The notes under the pieces: model-generated | Databases searched by the model: none | Told to the model about the DNA's origin: nothing | The model's input: the letters and a program-made list of their open reading frames with translations, nothing else | Part shown: piece by piece, positions 19,508-28,732 of the stretch | How positions within the stretch are numbered: position 1 is the stretch's first letter | How the letters are laid out: each line of letters opens with the position of its first letter | Program-made: the position numbers and the translations under genes | Assembly: GCA_002238965.1 (NCBI GenBank) | Contig: MPNJ01000006.1 | Span: forward strand, 124,001-188,000 | DNA: 64,000 nt | From: Nitrospinae bacterium bin107 | GTDB taxonomy: Bacteria > UBA8248 | Direction: 5' to 3'

Positions 19508-21859
19508 TCACTCAACAGCGTGCTTTTCCAGCGCCCGGAGCAATTCCATGATGCTGTCGAGCGCTTCCGCTGCGCCGAGGTCGAGAAAGATGCGGCGCGC
19601 TTCGGTCAGGCATTCGCGTGAGGCCTCCCATTCGCGTCCCTCGAAATGCACCCGGCCCAGGCTCCCGAGCGCTACGCCCTGAGCGAGTACGCTCCCTTGT
19701 TCGCGGTTTATCTCCAGGGCCGCCTCATACGATTCACGCGCTTCGGGCAAATCGCCCCGCGCGTAGTGAATGTTCCCCATCCCGCTCAGGTTCGCCGCCT
19801 CGGCTTTTCTGTTCTCGAGTCCGCGATTCAGGCGCAAGGCGTTCTCGTAATACCGAAGCGCGCGCGTGAATTGCTCCTGCGCGGCAAAGCTCACCCCCAT
19901 CTGAGAGTACACCAGGGCTTCGCCCGCCTTGTCCCCGATTTTCTGACAGAGATTCAGCGCTCCGTCCAGGCTTACCTGCGCCGCTTCGTACTCGCCCGTC
20001 TCCGTCAAGACGGAGGCCAGCGCGGTGTGCGCCCGCGCCTCGCTGCGCCTGTCCCCCGACCTGTGGAACAGATGCGCCGCCTCGGAAAGATGTTCTCTGG
20101 CTTTTTCCTTATCCCCCAGACGGCGGAACAACCGACCGACCCGCATGCGTAAGGTGGATAATTGCTCCAGCGCTCCCTGCGGCCCGATATAGTCGATCGT
20201 CTTCTCGTAGGATTCCGCCGCCTTCTGGTCATCGCCCTTTCGCTGATAGAAATACCCCATGTTCCTGGAGATCACCGCCTGCACCGGTACATCCCGACCC
20301 GCTTCCCGGAATGCCTCGCGCGAATAGGAAATCGCAGGCTCCACTTTTTCCCGCAGATAGGAAGCCACGGCCAGCGCGTTGAGAACGGGCGCGAGTCGAC
20401 TCGCGCGCCGCAAGGATTCCTTGAGGTGTTCCGTCGCATCCTGATTGCGCCCCAGGATCATCTCGAGAATGGCCAGACGCAGATATTCCTCGGAAGCCGG
20501 CGTCTGCCGGGTTCTCTCGCGTTGACCGAGATCGATGCCGGCGGCATTCACAACGCCCGGGGTCCAGGCAGGAAGCTTATGCTCCAAGTCTTCCGCCAAG
20601 AGCAAATCTCCCGGACAAAAATCCGCTACGAGTTCGCGTATCAATTCAGAGGGTGTGTTGGCCGGAGTCTCGTGCGAGGCGGCCAGCGGCGCCGCTTCGC
20701 CGGGAACGAGTTCCTCCACATCATCGTCGAGTGGAAAATCAATCTCCCCGGTGTCTTCCGCCACCCCGGGTTCTTCCTGCAAGGCTGCGCTTTGTGAAAA
20801 GTCTTCATCCTCGGCGCGTTCACGCTGAATGAGGGAAATGACATCTTCCTCGGCAACGGGCGCCGGTGCGGATTCCTCTTCCGGCTCCGGTGGCGAAGAC
20901 ATCTCTTCGGGTTCAAGAACTTGTGAATCGGGAGGAGCTTCATCGGGTTCAGCTTCCGCGAAAACCGGCTCCTCAGGCTGCGTCCGCGGCGGCTCGTCAA
21001 CATGCTCTTCGAATTGTGGTTCCGGCCTCGATTCCCGAGCGGCTTCCACGGCCTCGTCATCCCGATCCTCGCGCGCAGGCTCAGCGGGCGCATCCGCCAC
21101 GCCTTCGCCCTCACGCGTAAGACGAAGAACCTCCTCCTCGCCTTCCTCCTCAGGCGCAGGCGCATCATCACGAACCTTGCTCACGGCGGGAATCCGCATG
21201 CGCAGCGGGGCGCCTGCTCCCTGGCTGACTTCGGCGGCCTCCTGCATCTCCTCATCGTCGAGAACTTCCTCGAACCGCGTTTCGCTGTCGACTTTCGCCG
21301 GCGAAGCGGGCGGCTCGACCAAAGAGGCCTCCATTAACTCATCCGCCTCCCGAGGGTATTCCGCATCAACCGGCTCGGACAATCCATCCCACCAGGGAGC
21401 GTCCGTCTCCGAGGCGGGCGCTTTATCCGCGCCAGACACCGGCTTTTCGTCATCTCCCGGCGGAGCCTCGCCTTCGGCAGGGGGAGTCTCATCTGTAAGA
21501 ACCTCGCGACTTTCCACTTCGATGACCCGCACGCCTTCTTCCACGTCATCCAGCGATTCCGAGGAATTGGCGGCTACCTCACGGACGCTTCCGCTCTGGG
21601 CCGCCTCCTGTCGATCCTCATCTTCTCGATCCTCATCGACGTCAGGTATGAAATCATCGATGAAGCGAGAGGAAACATCCTCCCAGCTGTCGAGCGCGCT
21701 GCCCCGGGACCCGCCTTTCGAATCGCCGCCCCGTGCATGCGCTGAACGCCTCGTGCGCTGCAAAGCGCGGCGGCGCATCCACAAAACGACGGGGATACCC
21801 AAAAGGGCGACCACTCCCACCGCGCCGAACATTATCTTCCAGACAGCCAATTCAAACAT
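19508..21859 (-). CDS. Membrane-anchored acidic protein with C-terminal TPR repeats
   Basis: The 783-residue protein has one N-terminal membrane segment (WKIMFGAVGVVALLGIPVVLWM) and a short basic patch. A long low-complexity region of about 400 residues follows, very rich in E, D, P and A. Eight or so TPR repeats fill about residues 455-783 (AVISRNMGYFYQRKGDDQKAAESYEKTI, EAANLSGMGNIHYARGDLPEARESYEAAL). The layout recalls FimV-type scaffold proteins, but there is no LysM domain. The start at 21859 overlaps the stop of the deacylase gene by eight bases and has a GGGAGA ribosome site; the longer frame to 21925 was rejected. Function unknown, probably a protein-interaction scaffold. Confidence 0.8.
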   Translation of the reverse strand: MFELAVWKIMFGAVGVVALLGIPVVLWMRRRALQRTRRSAHARGGDSKGGSRGSALDSWEDVSSRFIDDFIPDVDEDREDEDRQEAAQSGSVREVAANSSESLDDVEEGVRVIEVESREVLTDETPPAEGEAPPGDDEKPVSGADKAPASETDAPWWDGLSEPVDAEYPREADELMEASLVEPPASPAKVDSETRFEEVLDDEEMQEAAEVSQGAGAPLRMRIPAVSKVRDDAPAPEEEGEEEVLRLTREGEGVADAPAEPAREDRDDEAVEAARESRPEPQFEEHVDEPPRTQPEEPVFAEAEPDEAPPDSQVLEPEEMSSPPEPEEESAPAPVAEEDVISLIQRERAEDEDFSQSAALQEEPGVAEDTGEIDFPLDDDVEELVPGEAAPLAASHETPANTPSELIRELVADFCPGDLLLAEDLEHKLPAWTPGVVNAAGIDLGQRERTRQTPASEEYLRLAILEMILGRNQDATEHLKESLRRASRLAPVLNALAVASYLREKVEPAISYSREAFREAGRDVPVQAVISRNMGYFYQRKGDDQKAAESYEKTIDYIGPQGALEQLSTLRMRVGRLFRRLGDKEKAREHLSEAAHLFHRSGDRRSEARAHTALASVLTETGEYEAAQVSLDGALNLCQKIGDKAGEALVYSQMGVSFAAQEQFTRALRYYENALRLNRGLENRKAEAANLSGMGNIHYARGDLPEARESYEAALEINREQGSVLAQGVALGSLGRVHFEGREWEASRECLTEARRIFLDLGAAEALDSIMELLRALEKHAVE

Positions 21860-23459
21860 TCGCCGTCTCCCGACGGATGAGTTTACGCAGCGCTCGGCCG
21901 GGGCGCGCTCCGTTATGGCTCCCACCTTCCACGACGACTTCTCCGTTCACGAGAACCATCTCTACGCCCGAGGGGTAGGCAATGGGCCGCTCGTAGGTGC
22001 ACTCGTCACGTATCTCGTCGGGATTGAACAAAACGATATCGGCTTTCATTCCGACCGCGAGACGCCCCCGATCCGCTATGCCCAGCCGTTCGCAGGGAGC
22101 GGAGGTCATCTTGCGTATCCCCTCGGCCATCGTGAAAAGCCCCTCGTCCCGCGCCAGCGCGCCCAGGACGAAGGGAAACGTGCCGAAATTCCTCGGATGC
22201 GGCCTGCCCGCGCCCAGGGGCGGCTCGTGCGTGAGCGCGCCCGCGTCCGAACCCACCATGACGTAGGGCTTACCGAGGATGCGGCGCATGTTCTCCGCGC
22301 TCATCATGAAAATGAGAATCTCGACGTTCATCCCCTCCTCGATCAGCAAATCGAGCATCGCATCCACGGGGGCCGCATTCCGGGTCTCCCCCAGAACCGC
22401 GAGGGTGAGGCCCTCGCAAGGCCGGTTCGCCTCCGTGAACACCCGGCTGATCAAAATATTCTCCCAGTAGGAGGGCTCGGGGTGCGCACTCATGATCTCG
22501 CCCCGCAACCTCGTCCTGGTTTCCGGGTTGGCGAGACGCGCCATTTTCTCGTCGAGAGCGCCGTCATGCGCCCAATCGGGCAACAGCGCGCTCAGGTGGG
22601 TGTTCGAGGCCGTGTAGGGATACCGATCGCAGGTCACGTCCTCTCCCCTCTCCCGGGCGCGCTCGATCCGGGCGAAGGCCTCGTCGAGCTTCTCCCAATT
22701 CCGCTCGCCCGCCGTCTTCAGGTGGCTGATCTGAAGCGGCAGCCCCGCCGATGCGGCCGCACCCATCACCTCGTCCATCGCCTCGAGAAGCGCGTCTCCC
22801 TCGCTGCGCATGTGGGTGGCCAGAAGCCCCCCCTTGCGCGCCGAGACCCGGCAAAGGGCGGCGAGTTCTTCTTTATCCGCGAAACAGGCCGGCGCATAGA
22901 CCAATCCGGTGGACAGACCGAAGGCACCCTGCGCCATTCCCGAGGAGAGCATCTCCTCCATCGCGGCGAGTTCCTCCGCGCGGGCCGCGCGCGCCACGCC
23001 GCCCATTACGCTCGCACGAATCGTGTTGTGTCCCACCAGGTGCGCATAGTTGATCGATACGCCCACATCATCCACGTGATGAAGGTGCTCGCCAACGCTC
23101 TGAAACGGGAGGTCCAGGTCGAATTGCTCCCGGTACCATTTCCTGCGCTCCTCGGCCTCGGCCCCGCGAATCGGGGAGGCGGCGTAGCCGCAGTTGCCTC
23201 CCACGTCGGTCGTCACCCCCTGGCGAACCTTCGCGTGCGCCTCGGGATTGATGAGGAGGTAGTAATCCGAATGACCGTGAATGTCGACGAATCCGGGGCT
23301 CAGCGCCAGACCTCTCGCGTCGACCTCGCGATGAGCGGAACCGCTCACCTCGGGACCAACCTCAGCGATGGCGTCTCCGCGAACGGCGAGCGCACCTTCA
23401 TACGGGGGGTCGCCCAAACCGTCGAATATCATGGCATGGTGAAATATGACGTCATACAT
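21852..23459 (-). CDS. N-acyl-D-amino-acid deacylase family amidohydrolase
   Basis: The 535-residue enzyme belongs to the amidohydrolase-3/D-aminoacylase family, which removes the acyl group from N-acyl-D-amino acids or related cyclic amides. Seen are GFVDIHGHSDYYLL (metal-binding HxH), VTTDVGGNCGYAASPI, LQISHLKTAG and the C-terminal GRLAVGMKADIVLFNPDEI with YPSGVEMVLVNGEVVVEGG. Its position beside slt, anmK and nagA fits turnover of D-amino-acid-containing wall fragments, but this is contextual. Confidence 0.88.
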   Translation of the reverse strand: MYDVIFHHAMIFDGLGDPPYEGALAVRGDAIAEVGPEVSGSAHREVDARGLALSPGFVDIHGHSDYYLLINPEAHAKVRQGVTTDVGGNCGYAASPIRGAEAEERRKWYREQFDLDLPFQSVGEHLHHVDDVGVSINYAHLVGHNTIRASVMGGVARAARAEELAAMEEMLSSGMAQGAFGLSTGLVYAPACFADKEELAALCRVSARKGGLLATHMRSEGDALLEAMDEVMGAAASAGLPLQISHLKTAGERNWEKLDEAFARIERARERGEDVTCDRYPYTASNTHLSALLPDWAHDGALDEKMARLANPETRTRLRGEIMSAHPEPSYWENILISRVFTEANRPCEGLTLAVLGETRNAAPVDAMLDLLIEEGMNVEILIFMMSAENMRRILGKPYVMVGSDAGALTHEPPLGAGRPHPRNFGTFPFVLGALARDEGLFTMAEGIRKMTSAPCERLGIADRGRLAVGMKADIVLFNPDEIRDECTYERPIAYPSGVEMVLVNGEVVVEGGSHNGARPGRALRKLIRRETANV

Positions 23460-23528
23460 CGTGGACTGCCCGGGGCGGAAGCGGCTCGACCGTCGAGCTT
23501 AGCAGCAAAGTGAATTATGGGCGAATCT

Positions 23529-24746
23529 TCATCCGCCTGCAATCGGCGGCGCGTCAGGGGCCCATTTCCCGTTAATCATCGCGGCGGTCAGCTCCAGGGA
23601 ATCGGGATCGAGAATACAAAAATTCGCGGACAATCCCGGGGCTAGACGGCCCAAAGCAGACTCCAGGCCAAGGACACGAGCGGGGTTTCGCGTGGCCGTC
23701 GCCAGAGCGGATGCGGTATCGAGCCCGCTCCAACGCTTAAGCCTGGGGAGCATCCCCGAGAGCGCGAGTCGGCTGCCGCTCAGCACGCCCTCGCTATAAA
23801 CCGCGTCGCCGGGCGTATCGTTGCTCGTTTCATCACCGCCGGCCCCGGTCCTTAACCCCGCGTCGGCCACCAGGTCCGATGTAAGCACCGTCCGCTCCCA
23901 GCCCCTGGCGCTTACGAACGACCCGAGCGGACGCGGGGCGACATGCGCGCCGTCCGCTATCAGACCGGCGGAGAGCCTCGCGTCGTTTTGGACGAAATCC
24001 ATGGGCGAGGCGCCCCTGTGCGCGGGCGTTTCCGGATGCCCGTATCGATTGAACGCATGAACCGCGAACGCGCCGCCCGCCTCCAAAAACGCCTCCACAC
24101 AATCGGCCTTGCCTTGAGTGTGCCCCATGGAGGGGACGACGCCGTTCTCCGACAGCCAGCGGGCGAAGTCCGCTGCGCCGGGCACCCCCGGCGAAAAGGT
24201 GATCATGGCCAGTCCCGGCGCGCCGCCCACGCCTAAGCCTCCCGCAGCTTGCGCGATCGCCTCGACCTCTTCTTTCGAGGGCGCGCGGATATGTTCTTGC
24301 GGATGCGCCCCCCTCATGGGCGGCTCCAGGTAAGGTCCCTCCAGGTGAACGCCCAGGATGCGCGCTTCGGCGCCTCCTTCTTCTTGTTGAAGCGCCCACG
24401 CCTCTCTCACCGCATGGGCGGCGCGAATCAAATCATCCCGAGAAGCCGTGGTGAGGGTGGGCAAAAAAGCCGTGGTTCCGCGCCTCGCCAACTCCCGGGC
24501 GATTCGCCGTACGCCGACGGCGTCGGCCGTCAAGAGCGCGTCCGCGCCCAGGCCGTTCACCTGAAGATCCACGAAGCCGGGACACGCCAGCGCGCCGCCC
24601 AGGTCGAGGGCGCGCGCACCGGGGGGCAAAGGATGCGCGCCGCGCGGCCCCACATACGAAAAAACGCCCTCCTCGATGACGAGGAGGGCGTCGGATATCT
24701 TCTCAAGCGGCGTATACGCCGTCACACCCGCGAGGCGCAGGGCCAT
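23529..24746 (-). CDS. nagA: N-acetylglucosamine-6-phosphate deacetylase
   Basis: NagA converts GlcNAc-6-phosphate to glucosamine-6-phosphate, the committed step returning amino sugars to central metabolism or wall synthesis. The 405-residue protein has GFVDLQVNGLGADALL, FLPTLTTASRDDL, GVHLEGPYLEPPMRGAHP with the metal-binding glutamate, MGHTQGKADC, HAFNRYGH, LTSDLVADAGL and NPARVLGLES. The 70-base gap to the D-aminoacylase gene and the same strand suggest co-transcription. The usual partner nagB is not in the window. Confidence 0.93.
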   Translation of the reverse strand: MALRLAGVTAYTPLEKISDALLVIEEGVFSYVGPRGAHPLPPGARALDLGGALACPGFVDLQVNGLGADALLTADAVGVRRIARELARRGTTAFLPTLTTASRDDLIRAAHAVREAWALQQEEGGAEARILGVHLEGPYLEPPMRGAHPQEHIRAPSKEEVEAIAQAAGGLGVGGAPGLAMITFSPGVPGAADFARWLSENGVVPSMGHTQGKADCVEAFLEAGGAFAVHAFNRYGHPETPAHRGASPMDFVQNDARLSAGLIADGAHVAPRPLGSFVSARGWERTVLTSDLVADAGLRTGAGGDETSNDTPGDAVYSEGVLSGSRLALSGMLPRLKRWSGLDTASALATATRNPARVLGLESALGRLAPGLSANFCILDPDSLELTAAMINGKWAPDAPPIAGG

Positions 24747-24755
24747 GACGCGGGC

Positions 24756-25361
24756 CTACTTCTTCTTTGCGCTTTTTTTCAGTTCCGCGCGTACTTTCGC
24801 GTTCGCGTCGATGAGCGACTCAATATTGTCTTTCGCCACCTCATACAGAGAGGATTGCACCCGCTCGAGAATCAGGCGGCCCGCCAGGGTGGTGACACCC
24901 GGTATCTTGGGCGGCGCTTCCTTGCCGCTGGAACCATTCGCGATCGCCTCGATGTCCTTGAGGACATCCTTATCGTCGTAGAGTTCATTCTCCACGTACT
25001 GATAGGTGAGCTTCACGTAATCTCTTTCTTTTCTTTCCTGGTCGCGCGTCTCGCGGACGATATTTTCCATGTCGGCGGAAACGGGTTTTTTCGACGAGGT
25101 GTTACGCTTCTCGATCTGTTTGAAGTACTTGGCGTGATCGTAGGACTCGGGGAGTTCCTCGCCGGGTATCTTCGAGCTGATCTCGAAACGAATCGCCCTG
25201 TCGGCCTCCACGAATTTCGGCGGGCCTATCTCGTAGGTGATGCCCTCGACGTTGAACCGGTCTCCCTTCTTGGGCTCGAATTGTTTCTGTAAGTCTTTCG
25301 TCAAGAGGTTCAGCGTGACGGAAGCGGTTTCCACGAAAAGCTGCGCTTGAAGTGAAGACAT
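24756..25361 (-). CDS. Uncharacterised 201-residue soluble protein
   Basis: I do not recognise this family. The protein starts MSSLQAQLFVETASVTLN after a GAGGAGA ribosome site (the frame is open to 25490 but without support). It contains a small beta-rich stretch (KGDRFNVEGITYEIGPPKF, AIRFEISSKIPG), then a charged, helical second half ending in a lysine-rich tail (AELKKSAKKK). No signal peptide or membrane segment. It lies 9 bases upstream of nagA on the same strand, so it probably shares the transcript, although no functional link is evident. Confidence 0.7.
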   Translation of the reverse strand: MSSLQAQLFVETASVTLNLLTKDLQKQFEPKKGDRFNVEGITYEIGPPKFVEADRAIRFEISSKIPGEELPESYDHAKYFKQIEKRNTSSKKPVSADMENIVRETRDQERKERDYVKLTYQYVENELYDDKDVLKDIEAIANGSSGKEAPPKIPGVTTLAGRLILERVQSSLYEVAKDNIESLIDANAKVRAELKKSAKKK

Positions 25362-25572
25362 TTTTTCTATCTCCTCGGCTTCGAAGGACAAATCAGAGGA
25401 TGGAAGATGCCCCAGCACGGCGAATGCGTCAAGACCCAGGGTAGTGTCTCGAGGACTTGTATGACAATACTGAAAGCACCCGTATTCCATTCAGCGAATG
25501 AGGATATATGTGATATGGTCGCGCTTTTCAAGTGCGCTTTATCCCTCAATCATCGAAAAGGAGCGATTTCAA

Positions 25573-26499
25573 ATGGCCTTGCCTGTCCACATCCGCATTG
25601 GAGGCTATTCCCCGCCCGATACCTCCCACAGCCGCGCGATGGTTCTCTTCAAAGAGAAGATGGGCCAGCGCCTGGGTGATGACGTCAGGATAGACATCTT
25701 CTGGAACGTGATGGATTTCGGCTACGGCGCGCCCGACCTGCTCGCCATGGTGGAATGCGGAATGCTCGGCATGTGCTATTTCTCGACGAGCTATCTCACC
25801 GACAGGGTGCCGGAACTGGAAATCGTCGACCTGCCCTTCACCTTCGAGGATTCCGCTCACGCCTACGGGGCGCTCGACGGCGCACTCGGCGCGCACTTGA
25901 GCGAGCGAATCGAGGCGCAGACAGGCTACAAGAGCCTGGGCTTCTGGGACAACGGCTTCCGCCACCTCTCGAACAGCCTCCGCGACGTGAGAACGCCCGA
26001 TGACTGCCGTGGTCTGCGTGTGCGCCTGCAACCCAACGAGACGCACGTCAAGACCTTCGAACTCCTGGGCGCCGAAGCCGTGCCGGTGGAGCTCAAGGAG
26101 GGGATCGCCATGATCGAATCAGGCCAAGTGAACGCGCAGGAAAACCCGCTCTCCAACACCGTCACCTACGGCGTCACGAACTACCAAAGACGCATCACGA
26201 TGAGCGGGCACTTCTACGGCGCGCGCGCCCTGCTCGCCCACCGGGAGGGCTTCGACGCCTGGCCGGCGGAGGTTCAAGAGGCGGCGCACGACAGCATCCG
26301 TGAGGCCATTGATTACCAACGTGAGGCCGCACAGGCGGGAGAGATAGCGATTCGAAAGCGCCTGGAAAAAGAAGGCGTCTCCTTCGTGGACCTGAGCGAC
26401 GCGGAGCGCGCGGCGTTCGGGGAGGCTACGGAACCCATCCGCGCCGAAGCGAGGGAAAGGCTCGGGAGCGCGCTGTTCGAACTGGCCGAGAGAAGATAA
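25573..26499 (+). CDS. TRAP transporter DctP-family binding protein without signal peptide
   Basis: The 308-residue protein matches the DctP fold: an N-terminal lobe with HSRAMVLFKEKMGQRLGDDVRIDIFWN, the LPFTFEDSAHAYGAL segment, GFWDNGFRHLSNSLRDVRTPDDCRGLRVRLQPNETHVKTFELLGAEAVPV in pieces, and GQVNAQENPLSNTVTY. The ATG at 25573 follows AAGGAG and gives no export signal. The upstream extension to 25498 is not a convincing signal peptide either. No DctQ or DctM membrane gene lies nearby. A cytoplasmic binding or enzymatic role, or a start codon misread, should be considered. Confidence 0.78.
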   Translation: MALPVHIRIGGYSPPDTSHSRAMVLFKEKMGQRLGDDVRIDIFWNVMDFGYGAPDLLAMVECGMLGMCYFSTSYLTDRVPELEIVDLPFTFEDSAHAYGALDGALGAHLSERIEAQTGYKSLGFWDNGFRHLSNSLRDVRTPDDCRGLRVRLQPNETHVKTFELLGAEAVPVELKEGIAMIESGQVNAQENPLSNTVTYGVTNYQRRITMSGHFYGARALLAHREGFDAWPAEVQEAAHDSIREAIDYQREAAQAGEIAIRKRLEKEGVSFVDLSDAERAAFGEATEPIRAEARERLGSALFELAERR

Positions 26500-26621
26500 G
26501 CGGAAACCATTCGGCGGAATCTCACCCGGCTCTTCTCGCCACAGCGCACCTAATCCGGTTAAAATCCATGCCCGAACAGGTTGAAACGAGAACGGATTAT
26601 TCTTAGAAGGCGCGGAAAACC

Positions 26622-27611
26622 TTGCGTATAGGCTACATCGCCGCATGTCTGGTCGGCGTTATCATGCTCGGCACGGCAGGCTATACCCTGCTGGAGGGAT
26701 GGTCGCTCGTCGAGTCTTTCTATATGACGATGATCACCGTCACGACCGTCGGCTTCAACGAGGTGCGTGAGATGAGCACGACGGGGCGCATGTTCACCGT
26801 GGCGCTCATGATCCTGGGCGTGGGGACCCTTTTCTACGGAATCGCGATAATCGCCGAGGTGAGGTTCGAAGAGCGGATACGTCAGATTTTCGGGAGGCGA
26901 AAACTGGTGAAAGAACTCGACAGACTCGAAAACCATCACATCATCTGCGGGTACGGGCGCATCGGCTCCACCGTCGCGGCGGAATACGCCAGAGAGTCGC
27001 TGCCCCACGTCATCATCGAGAGCGACGAGTCCATCATCTCGCATCTCGATCAGGAGGGGCAGATCGTGATCCTCGGTGACGCCACGCTCGACGAGACACT
27101 CGCCGAGGCGCACGTGGAGAAGGCGAAGAGCCTCGTCTGCGCTCTCGCGACGGACGCGGAAAACGTGTTCGTCACCTTGACGGCGCGGGCGCTGAACCCG
27201 AATCTCTTCATCCTGAGCCGCGCTGCGCTCGAGAGTTCCATCGGCAAGATGGAGGCGGCGGGCGCGGACCACGTGGTCTCCCCATACATCATGGGCGGCA
27301 TGCGCATGGCGCAGTCCGTTCTGAGACCCAAACTCGCCAGTTTTCTCGACGAGGTGACCGGCCACGCGACGACGGACCTGGACTTCGACGAGGTGACCGT
27401 GCCCGAGGGTTCGAACCTCGTCGGCATGGCGCTCCGGGAATCGAAGATCAGCCAGGAGACCGGCGTGTACATCCTCTCCATCCGCCACAACAGCGGAGAG
27501 ATGCGCTTCAACCCGGGACCGGATTTCGAGATCCAGGCGGGAGACCACCTCTACGCCCTGGGCACGCCCGAGGAGGTGGAATCCCTGCGCAAGCGCGTTC
27601 AAGCGAAGTAG
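26622..27611 (+). CDS. Potassium channel with RCK (TrkA-N/TrkA-C) gating domains
   Basis: The 329-residue protein has two membrane helices around a pore loop whose filter reads TVTTVGFNEV. A cytoplasmic RCK_N domain follows with the nucleotide-binding HHIICGYGRIGSTVAAEYARE (shown in two halves: HHIICGYGRIG, STVAAEYARE) and VILGDATLDETLAEAHVEKA, then a TrkA_C domain (FDEVTVPEGSNLVGMALRES). Such two-helix channels are gated by ligands such as Ca2+ or nucleotides. The usual TVGYG/TVGFG filter has Asn in place of the last Gly. The start is TTG after AGAAGG. Confidence 0.88.
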   Translation: MRIGYIAACLVGVIMLGTAGYTLLEGWSLVESFYMTMITVTTVGFNEVREMSTTGRMFTVALMILGVGTLFYGIAIIAEVRFEERIRQIFGRRKLVKELDRLENHHIICGYGRIGSTVAAEYARESLPHVIIESDESIISHLDQEGQIVILGDATLDETLAEAHVEKAKSLVCALATDAENVFVTLTARALNPNLFILSRAALESSIGKMEAAGADHVVSPYIMGGMRMAQSVLRPKLASFLDEVTGHATTDLDFDEVTVPEGSNLVGMALRESKISQETGVYILSIRHNSGEMRFNPGPDFEIQAGDHLYALGTPEEVESLRKRVQAK

Positions 27612-27623
27612 CGATTCGTCCCG

Positions 27624-28358
27624 CTAGCCGAGCGCGTCCAGTCTCAAGCCCTCCGCCAAGCGCAGCAACTCTCCCGCGGCCCCGGAACCGGGAGCCGCGC
27701 GCGCCATAATCTCATCCACCCCCGTCAAATGGGGGATCACCCCCAGGAGCGGAGCATCCGCTCCGCAAAGCTCGGCGACCGCCGCCGGGTTGCGCTCCAC
27801 CGCAGGCGTGGCCTCCCCGGTCGTGTCGGAGAGGATGACGCCCAGAACCCGGAGACCCTGCCTTTTCGCCTCCCGCACGCTCAAGAGCGTGTGATTGATG
27901 GTCCCGAGTCCCAGCGGGGCGACGAGCACGAGGGGCAGACTCGCAGCCAGGGCCAAATCGCTTATCAAGACGCCATCGGCCAACGGGGCGAGGAGGCCGC
28001 CCGCGCCCTCCACGAGCAGGGGGTTTCCTTCTTCTTTGAGCGCTTCCACCTGCGCGACGATGCGCTCCAAATCCGGCGCCTCGCCCTCGCGCTCAGCCGC
28101 ATGAGCGGGAGTCAGGGGAACTTCGTATCGGTAAGGGCAAATCTCATCCAGGGGCCTCGGGTCGCCCGCCGCCGTCTTGAGAGCGAGAGCATCCCCGGGA
28201 ACGAGGCGGCCATCAACAAGAGCGCAGGCCGATTCGGCGGGCTTCATCACCCTGGGGTTTCTTTCCCCAGCCGCCCAGTGTGCCGCGACCACGCAGCCCG
28301 CCACCGTCTTTCCCACGCCGGTTCCCGTTCCAGTCAAAAAAATGGCAATATCGGACAT
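27624..28358 (-). CDS. bioD: ATP-dependent dethiobiotin synthetase
   Basis: BioD closes the ureido ring of dethiobiotin from diaminopelargonic acid, CO2 and ATP, the penultimate biotin step. The 244-residue protein has the P-loop FLTGTGTGVGKTVAG, the substrate-lysine region RVMKPAESACA, the VEGAGGLLAPLAD motif, and PLGLGTINHTLLSVREA. No other bio gene is in the window. It ends 12 bases from the convergent channel gene and starts 26 bases from the divergent TusA-like gene. Confidence 0.94.
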   Translation of the reverse strand: MSDIAIFLTGTGTGVGKTVAGCVVAAHWAAGERNPRVMKPAESACALVDGRLVPGDALALKTAAGDPRPLDEICPYRYEVPLTPAHAAEREGEAPDLERIVAQVEALKEEGNPLLVEGAGGLLAPLADGVLISDLALAASLPLVLVAPLGLGTINHTLLSVREAKRQGLRVLGVILSDTTGEATPAVERNPAAVAELCGADAPLLGVIPHLTGVDEIMARAAPGSGAAGELLRLAEGLRLDALG

Positions 28359-28384
28359 CGGACGAACCTCATGAGGAGCCGAAA

Positions 28385-28615
28385 ATGAGCCACGCCAAAA
28401 CCATCGATCTCACGGGCGAACTCTGCCCCATGAACTGGGTGCGGACCAAGCTCGCGCTCGAGGCGATGGCGCCGGGCGATACGCTCGAAGTATGGCTCGA
28501 CGCGGGCGAGGCCGCCACCAGCGTCCCCAATAGCGCCGCCGCCGAAGGCCACGCCATCGAGAGCGCAACGCCGGATGAAGAGGGCCGCCTGCGGGTTGTT
28601 ATCAGGAAGGGGTGA
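28385..28615 (+). CDS. TusA-like sulfur-carrier protein with CPMN variant motif
   Basis: The 76-residue protein has the TusA/SirA fold order: IDLTGELCPMNWVRTKLALEAM, a GDTLEVWLDAGEA strand, then SVPNSAAAEGHAIES and a final RLRVVIRKG strand (quoted in parts). The reactive cysteine is present, but the CPxP motif of TusA reads CPMN, a variant found in a subfamily of unclear role. A GAGGAG ribosome site precedes the ATG. It is divergent from bioD. Confidence 0.85.
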   Translation: MSHAKTIDLTGELCPMNWVRTKLALEAMAPGDTLEVWLDAGEAATSVPNSAAAEGHAIESATPDEEGRLRVVIRKG

Positions 28616-28626
28616 TCTGACACCCC
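28609..28626 (+). terminator. Possible weak terminator after the TusA-like gene
   Basis: GGGGTG and CACCCC form a perfect six-pair stem around ATCTGA, overlapping the stop codon. The following bases are only moderately T-rich, so termination would be weak. Confidence 0.3.
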
Positions 28627-28732
28627 CTATTCAAAGACTTTTCTGCTTATCTTCAGGCTGACCAAACAGTTCCTTTATTGACTTAAAGCCAACTTTATTT
28701 CATCATGAAGTAGGACATATGCACTATAGGGG

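Noticed and set aside
20829-23513. 894-residue open frame on the plus strand
   Set aside because: It lies antisense to the TPR and D-aminoacylase genes, is a serine-rich low-complexity translation of their reverse strand, and has no domain.
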